NCBI GenBank assembly: GCA_902729315.2
Contig: LR746264.1
Coordinates: 5,605,878-5,669,877, forward strand
Direction of reading: 5' to 3'
From: Spirodela intermedia
Lineage: Eukaryota; Streptophyta; Magnoliopsida; Alismatales; Araceae
DNA: 64,000 bases
A program made the position numbers and the translations under genes. The notes below the pieces were generated by a model. That model saw nothing but the letters and a program-made list of their open reading frames with translations, had not been told where the DNA came from and ran no database searches. This document shows positions 59,101 to 64,000 of this stretch, piece after piece (within the stretch, counting starts at the first letter, position 1; every line of letters starts with the position of its first letter).

Positions 59101-60630
59101 TTTACTTTCAGTTTCTAATTTAAAATCCTTGTCATTCTGGCCGAGATTTATCACTCTGCATGGTATGCAAATGCCAACTGTAACTTCTGAGCCTCCAAAA
59201 AAGATATTTCTTGAAAGGCTCAATTATATGGAATGTCATACGGAATCTCAATTATATAATAAATTTCTGGTTTCTTGTTATAAGTTGCTTCACCAACTGT
59301 TCAAGAAAGATGGAAAAAGATTATCAAAACTGATTTCAACCAGCACATAGAAGATCAAATTATTCACATGCGTTTTACTCCAGTCCTGGTTCTATCAGCC
59401 ATAAAAGACTATTTTTTACCATTTCATTATCCAAATGTTTCCCAAAATAGAATGAAGTGAAGTGAAGTGATAACAGGTAACATCCCATTACATAAATCAA
59501 ACTATTTATCAGTAATATTTCACAATTGAGGATCCCAATATAATCCTGTCGAAACTGCTGAAAAACATTTTACTGACACCACGACAACTCTTTCACTGTC
59601 ACGCGGCCATAGCTTTGGGAGGTAAAAAATCCCTCATCCAACTCCAAAGTTCTAACATACCTTAAGTCTATTTGTAATCCAATTCCCATAACATTCGCCT
59701 CACGAACTATATGATCCACAAACCTTTATACAGATATCCATTAGATAAGAAGCTACTCTTAAAAAAAAAAAAAATCCATCAAATAATCTTCCCTCGATGT
59801 TTTCCACAGTCAATATTGTTGAAATATCTATGTATATCATATCAGTTGGAAAAGATTGCCGGGTCTCACCCTAAGGTCCACTCTAAAAAAACTCTGATTA
59901 ATTGATAAAAATAGTCGATTCGAAACCTCTAAGCAGGTCCTAGGATGCAGTGGCATCTGTGTGGATGTGTGCGAAGTTTAGCACCAGAAAAAATATCTTC
60001 TCCAAGGGGACAAATAGTGTTTTCTAGATACAAATCTAAATGTTATCAGAATAAAACTAGACGAAGTCGCAACTGATTATACATCCACATATTAAGAACA
60101 AGAAAGATACATATGAACTATCAACTGATGCATATTTAACAAAAGAAAGACCATTCATCATAATTGTCCCAACATAACTATTCAGCTACATAAAGCCAAC
60201 ATATAACTCCTCCTTTACGAATGATCATGCACCAGACACGATCCTCATTCTTTATTCCCAAAGGAAGCAAAGAACGAAAAAGAAGTAGAAATGACTAAGA
60301 CACGAACTCAAACATCAGCAGGCAAGCCCTAGGGTGGTGAAAAGAAACTATCTAATAGGGAAGGGCAAGAAAGAAAAGACTCGGAAAACAAAGACATTGG
60401 TTTGCATACCTCCGTGGTTGCTCCGCCGGTCGGTGCGGAATGGACGGCGGGAGTTGCGGCTCCGGCGCCCCGCCTGAGGGTATGGGGCTCCTGAAGGGGG
60501 CTGCCGTAGGGGTTGCCGTAGAAGTTGCGGCAGGGCTTGCCGACATACTTCCGAAGAGGAGAGACACGCCGCCGCCCTTGGAACCTTCCCCCGGGCCAAA
60601 ACCCCGACCGAATCGCTGCCCAAGATCCAT
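50225..60630 (-). CDS. SAC3B: SAC3 family protein B (SAC3/GANP), TREX-2 mRNA export scaffold
   Basis: Twelve exons join in phase: 60630-60410, 58278-58060, 57972-57722, 57557-57457, 57349-57134, 57047-56820, 56741-56650, 56566-56473, 53771-53679, 52932-52244, 52155-52041 and 51931-50225, giving 1341 residues. The N-terminus has Gly/Phe-rich FG-like text, then a basic PKRTRSPP in exon 2. The SAC3/GANP domain (about 222-540) begins with GVCPDMCPESER, followed by RKGDLDKYERLDGDRNHTS, ACRTGNFIAFFKLARKATYL, then LLEYYGFSTRRFEEPYMVKG. The C-terminal ~570 residues, in one exon, are a GANP-like tail. SAC3B scaffolds TREX-2 at the nuclear pore and has been linked to gene silencing in Arabidopsis. No damage was seen. 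The start is the first Met with a FG-like N-terminus; it is divergent from MSRB. Confidence 0.94.
54010..56100 (-). mobile_element. Copia relic inside SAC3B intron 8
   Basis: On the minus strand, a gag zinc knuckle (CCKKPYHAHELC near 55770) is followed by a protease at 55582-55136 (ASGATDHMTHSTDFFSTF, then LNAPRLSKKLVSIQKLAQDL). After a gap come text typical of the integrase C-terminal region (MCYDPPSKDATFNEHESF near 54450) and a linker rich in acidic/basic residues (54213-54013). RT and RNase H are missing. The protease active-site DSGA reads ASGA. The SAC3B intron (56472-53772) is spliced around it in the model. Confidence 0.85.
58279..60409 (-). other. SAC3B intron 1
   Basis: This is a 2.1 kb intron between the FG-like first exon and the exon with the basic motif. 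It is AT-rich, with a short 'agtga' pentamer repeat near 59455-59470. No transposon domain or RNA gene was recognised. Confidence 0.7.
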
Positions 60631-61407
60631 GACGGAGAGAGCGGAGAGCGATGGGCAGGGGGAGCCAAGACTGCGGAGGAGGCAAAGTGCAGGCACAGAC
60701 CCGAAGCTCTCCGATAGCTTGCCGCTGAGGTACCACTCCACATGCCAGCTCCTCCGCCTGCTGGGAGGAAATCCCGCGCCCCCATAGAGCGAAGAAGCCC
60801 CATACTGAGAATAAAAGGGCCCGAGTCACAAACCCGAGCCGCGACTCGGACCGGGGCGAACCGGGCGAGTTGCCGACGATCTCCGTTTTTTGTTTTTCCC
60901 AAAAAAATGCCTGGCAAAAATTATAGAACGACATACAAACTGCCTCAATTTTATTCATACACTCCCGCTTTTTATTTTTAGATATAATTTATTTCAATTT
61001 AAAATTTCGGACTAAGGATAATTATTTTAATTATATATTCGGATATTATTTATAATTTCAAAATAGGATATCAAATGGGAATGAGCTGAAATTGTTCAGG
61101 AAGCCCGGGAGAGCGGAGAAGGGACGGAGAGAGATGGGAGTGCAGCTCCTGAGGGCAGGCCAGCGACGCCTCTCCTCGTTTTCCTTTCTAAAAATGGCAG
61201 GCAAAACCATATGCGTCGATTTCATTAATAAATTCCTATGTTAAAACTTATAATTATAGTTTCAAGATTAAAAAAATTGGGCCCATGGAAATTATTTCCA
61301 TATATATAAGGATATTATAATTTATAACAGGATATTGGATGGGGTGAAGAAAAGCTGAAATTTTTCAGGAAGCCTCGGGAGAGGACGGAGGTGAGAGAGA
61401 GAGAGAG
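60631..61407. promoter_or_regulatory. Divergent promoter region between SAC3B and MSRB
   Basis: The two start codons are 778 bp apart and face away from each other. The SAC3B side (60631-60890) is GC-rich and probably 5' UTR. The MSRB side has a TATA box, tatatataag, at 61301-61310, about 100 bp before the MSRB ATG. A second, mutated copy of the MSRB 5' end lies at about 61010-61170. Confidence 0.65.
61048..61244 (+). pseudogene. Duplicated 5' end of MSRB (promoter, leader and first codons)
   Basis: Sequence from about 61048 to 61160 repeats about 61315-61430. Shared text includes 'ggatatyrratggg', 'agctgaaattkttcaggaagc', 'gggagagcggagaagggacgg'-like leader and an ATG followed by MGVQLL.AG. 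The upstream ATG at 61134 opens a 36-codon frame that ends at 61244 and diverges from MSRB after about nine codons. No good donor was identified to join it to MSRB exon 2. It is a decayed duplicate or an upstream frame in a long leader. Confidence 0.8.
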
Positions 61408-63449
61408 ATGGGCGTGCAGCTTTTGAAGGCCGGGACCGGCATCGCATCCTTCCAGACCACGAGGACGGCAACTCTCGCAGCAGCGGCCACCCTCGTTCGC
61501 CCTTCCAGGTCCTTCGCTAGCGTACCTCAGGCCCGCGCGTCCCTGTCTCTGTCGAACTCCCCTCAGGGAACGACGGGCTTTGGGCTCCCTCGCATGAGCG
61601 GTGGCGGCAAGGGGAGAAGAGGCGTAGCTGCCATGGTCTATTCCGAGAACTCTGTGCAGAAGTCCGAGGAAGAGTGGAGGGCAATCCTCAGCCCGGAGCA
61701 GTTCTACATCCTCCGCCAGAAGGGGACCGAGTATGGTCACTGAATTCCGAAGTTGCATCGTTTTGCTTGCGTTTTCGATCGTCTGCTCCCCCTGAAAGCA
61801 AAATCGCTATGTTTTTTTCTTTTCCAATCTCCATAATTATTTCTTGAAAGTATCCATAATATTATTAAAAGAAACCCTTGCATGCTAATCGACGTATCAT
61901 GGCCGGAATTTTCATCAACCTGGAATGGATATCATTTTTCTTTTTTTTTTTCGGGGATTAAAATTTCATCAAATGAAGCAAGACTGGGGTGCATGAACAA
62001 GCCCACGGAATTCTTTTCTTCATTTCTTGAGCAGTACATTGACTCTCTTCTGGAACGAAATTGCTCTCTGATTTAAGATATAAGAGAAACTGTATGTGCG
62101 AAGGTTTAAAATCTCCGAAACAGGTGGAAGAAAGAAATGCAGGATCACCACTATGGCCCTCTGAGTTCTGATTCAAAATATATAAAAAATAAATAAAAAC
62201 AAAACTCTATCCATACCTATCACGTTGCTAGGGAGCATGCCTCAGATATAAAAACATAAAAGAAGAAAGATGGGGAAGAAAGTGACGACTTTGGCTGACT
62301 GGGTCAGGACACTTGAATACTATAAGAGCTATGGATATGAAATCCACCAATTCATTGATTGATAGATGGGAAAATATCGTCAATCTTTGGTATGATGCAA
62401 CAATATTGCATACTTATATAGTCCTGGAGGTTAGGTACGTATAAGTAGGTAAATATGAGAAATCCGTTGCTAGTGGAATCCAAGATTAAAACTAAGGGAT
62501 CTTTGAATCTTACATCAAGAGCTGAAGCCTCTGTCAGTTCTCTTAAGAATATCCTAATATTGATTGTAATAGAAAGGAGCCTGAGGCTGTGATTAAAAAG
62601 GTGGGCATACTCCTCTCTCTGATTGCCCAATTGGTGTTGAATTGCATGGCCCAATTACTCTGACAATTTCATTCTGTGGATCTCCGCTGGTGCAACAGGG
62701 CTATCAATCTGTTTTCTTGATCAAAGATAAGGGGTGATTAAATGGCACTCCTATCAACACCAGATTGAGTCAACGGTCGGCGTCTAGTATTCAGTAATTA
62801 TGTGCCATTGTTGCATTTTCCTCTTCTGGCTTCCAAGTGCCAAAAAACATCCTCAATGGAGGAAAAATAAACCTGCTTTCCATCTGACTCTACAGGGACG
62901 TGGTTAAGTTCCCTCTCCCCATCTTTGTGGGTGGAAAAAGATGTCGTAGTTTTTTTTTTCCTTTTTTGGCAATTTAAGGTCTTGATCATCTTCTGGTTGT
63001 CAGATGGACACGTTCATCAGATATTGCTGTGCTCGTGTAGGTATCCGGGCACCGGAGAGTATAACAAGTTTTATGAAGAGGGTGTATACAACTGTACAGG
63101 TTGTGGAACCCCACTGTATAAATCCACGACGAAATTTGACTCCGGCTGTGGCTGGCCGGCGTTCTACGAGGGGCTTCCTGGGGCAATAAAGCGCACGGTA
63201 CAATCCTCTCCGTTCCTTTCCTTTCCTCACTCATTTTCTTCCTGGTTCATCTTGAAATCCTTTTAATGAACATCATAATATGAGGTGTGTCTGTTGCAGC
63301 CGGATCCTGATGGAAGGAGGATCGAGATCACGTGCGCAGCCTGCGGGGGCCATCTGGGTCACGTCTTTAAAGGTGAAGGCTTCCCAACGCCCACGAATGA
63401 GCGCCACTGCGTGAATAGCATTTCGCTCAAGTTCACCCCCGCTGAGTAG
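61408..63449 (+). CDS. MSRB: Peptide methionine-R-sulfoxide reductase B, plastid type
   Basis: Three exons join in phase: 61408-61730, 63041-63197 and 63300-63449, giving 209 residues. The enzyme reduces the R form of methionine sulfoxide in oxidised proteins. Residues 1 to about 70 are Ser/Ala/Arg-rich, like a plastid transit peptide. The domain starts near [20 protein letters not shown] and continues [18 protein letters not shown]. Zinc cysteines are C126/C129 and C172/C175. The catalytic Cys is C197 in [13 protein letters not shown]. The resolving Cys is C144 in DSGCGWPAF, which matches the thioredoxin-dependent, MSRB2-like plastid group; other plant plastid forms have Thr there. Splice junctions are ACCGA|gtatgg, gtgtag|GTATCC, CACG|gtacaa and gttgcag|CCGGAT. 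No damage was seen. Confidence 0.95.
61731..63040 (+). other. MSRB intron 1
   Basis: This is a 1.3 kb intron separating the transit peptide and domain start from the zinc-binding exon. It is AT-rich, with several poly-T runs and no recognised insertion. Confidence 0.8.
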
Positions 63450-63610
63450 TCCCCCCCCTCCCTCTCCACCTCCAAGAACAGATATAAGTTTATGGTTTCC
63501 ACTCAGTGTCTTCTTGATGACTGGAGGGCTTCCTTTCTCTCTCTACCCCTCGTGTCACTGCGCATTTATGTCAGTCGCTGGTATAAGAAGGTATTTCTTT
63601 GGATCATACA

Positions 63611-63882
63611 TGTGGGTTGTTTCTTCAAGAAGTTGGCTTTGTCAAAGTTGTCATTTTTATTTTATTTTTTTCTGCTATTAAAGCGATAACTGGGGTCGTT
63701 GTTGCAATGTCTGCACAATTTGATCGCTTGTTGGTGCATAAGTAGCCAATTCTGTTGAATCGTTGATGTGGGTTGCTTCTTCGGGCAGAATTCGCCGCCA
63801 CCGTGATGGTGGGTTTGTCAAAGTTATCATTTTTATTTTTTGTTTTATATTCTTCTGCAATGAAAGCGATAATTGGGGTCTA
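63611..63882. repeat. Tandem duplication downstream of MSRB
   Basis: Unit 1 (about 63611-63698) and unit 2 (about 63767-63880) both read 'tgtgggttgyttctt', then 'tttgtcaaagttrtcatttttatttt', then 'tctgc(a/t)at(t/g)aaagcgataaytggggtc'. They lie in the likely 3' UTR or just past it. Unit 2 has about 25 extra bases. Confidence 0.9.
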
Positions 63883-64000
63883 GAGAGAACCAGACTATAT
63901 TCTTGAAGAGGTGTTTACTTATTTATATTGCTCTGACATGAAGATAGTCTGATTTATTTTTTCCCATGAATATATTTGTGTGTCCAATCAAGGCATTCGT
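63883..64000. other. Right edge of window
   Basis: AT-rich sequence with no recognised feature. Confidence 0.5.

Noticed and set aside
62925-63266. 113-residue frame as a separate gene
   Set aside because: It is MSRB exon 2 read with flanking intron. The exon boundaries at 63041 and 63197 restore the family sequence.

Overview
The window is nuclear DNA from a flowering plant. Spliced genes have GT/AG introns, a tryptophan synthase carries a plastid transit peptide, there is a coiled-coil NB-LRR resistance gene, Ty1/copia and Ty3/gypsy elements are abundant, and a nuclear copy of plastid DNA is present. Gene style, with CT/GA-rich 5' ends and GC-rich first exons, suggests a monocot, possibly a palm, but the species cannot be fixed from sequence alone. 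All exon models below were built by hand from splice sites, reading phase and family motifs, without transcript data.

Layout. (1) 1-8202, minus: the 5' part of a PIEZO mechanosensitive channel gene (four coding exons found; the rest lies off the left edge), with a LINE fragment in the intron space. (2) 9989-11301, minus: a four-exon gene for a 328-residue protein with a degenerate response-regulator receiver domain that has lost the phospho-acceptor Asp and the conserved Lys. (3) 11677-16573, minus: a complete five-exon plastid tryptophan synthase beta gene. (4) 17643-20610, plus: a 5'-truncated, decayed Copia element with a 3' LTR. (5) 20610-28000: AT-rich decayed repeats, including a nuclear plastid insertion (16S rRNA and shuffled ycf2 pieces) at 25.6-26.1 kb. 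(6) 28075-31059, minus: an intronless CC-NB-LRR gene with a broken MHD motif. (7) 31.7-39.2 kb: duplicated flanks of that gene, with a truncated SAC3B pseudogene between them. (8) 39.4-47.95 kb: a Gypsy relic split by a nearly full-length Copia element (40350-46844) with both LTRs, primer-binding site and polypurine tract. (9) 47.96-49.79 kb: another decayed Copia gag region. (10) 50225-60630, minus: a complete twelve-exon SAC3B gene (TREX-2 mRNA export scaffold) with a Copia relic in intron 8. (11) 61408-63449, plus: a complete three-exon methionine sulfoxide reductase B gene, head-to-head with SAC3B.

The genes do not form an operon-like system. The main items are the pseudo-receiver gene, the NB-LRR locus with its duplicated flanks and captured SAC3B fragment, the mosaic plastid insertion, and the duplicated 5' end of the MSRB gene.
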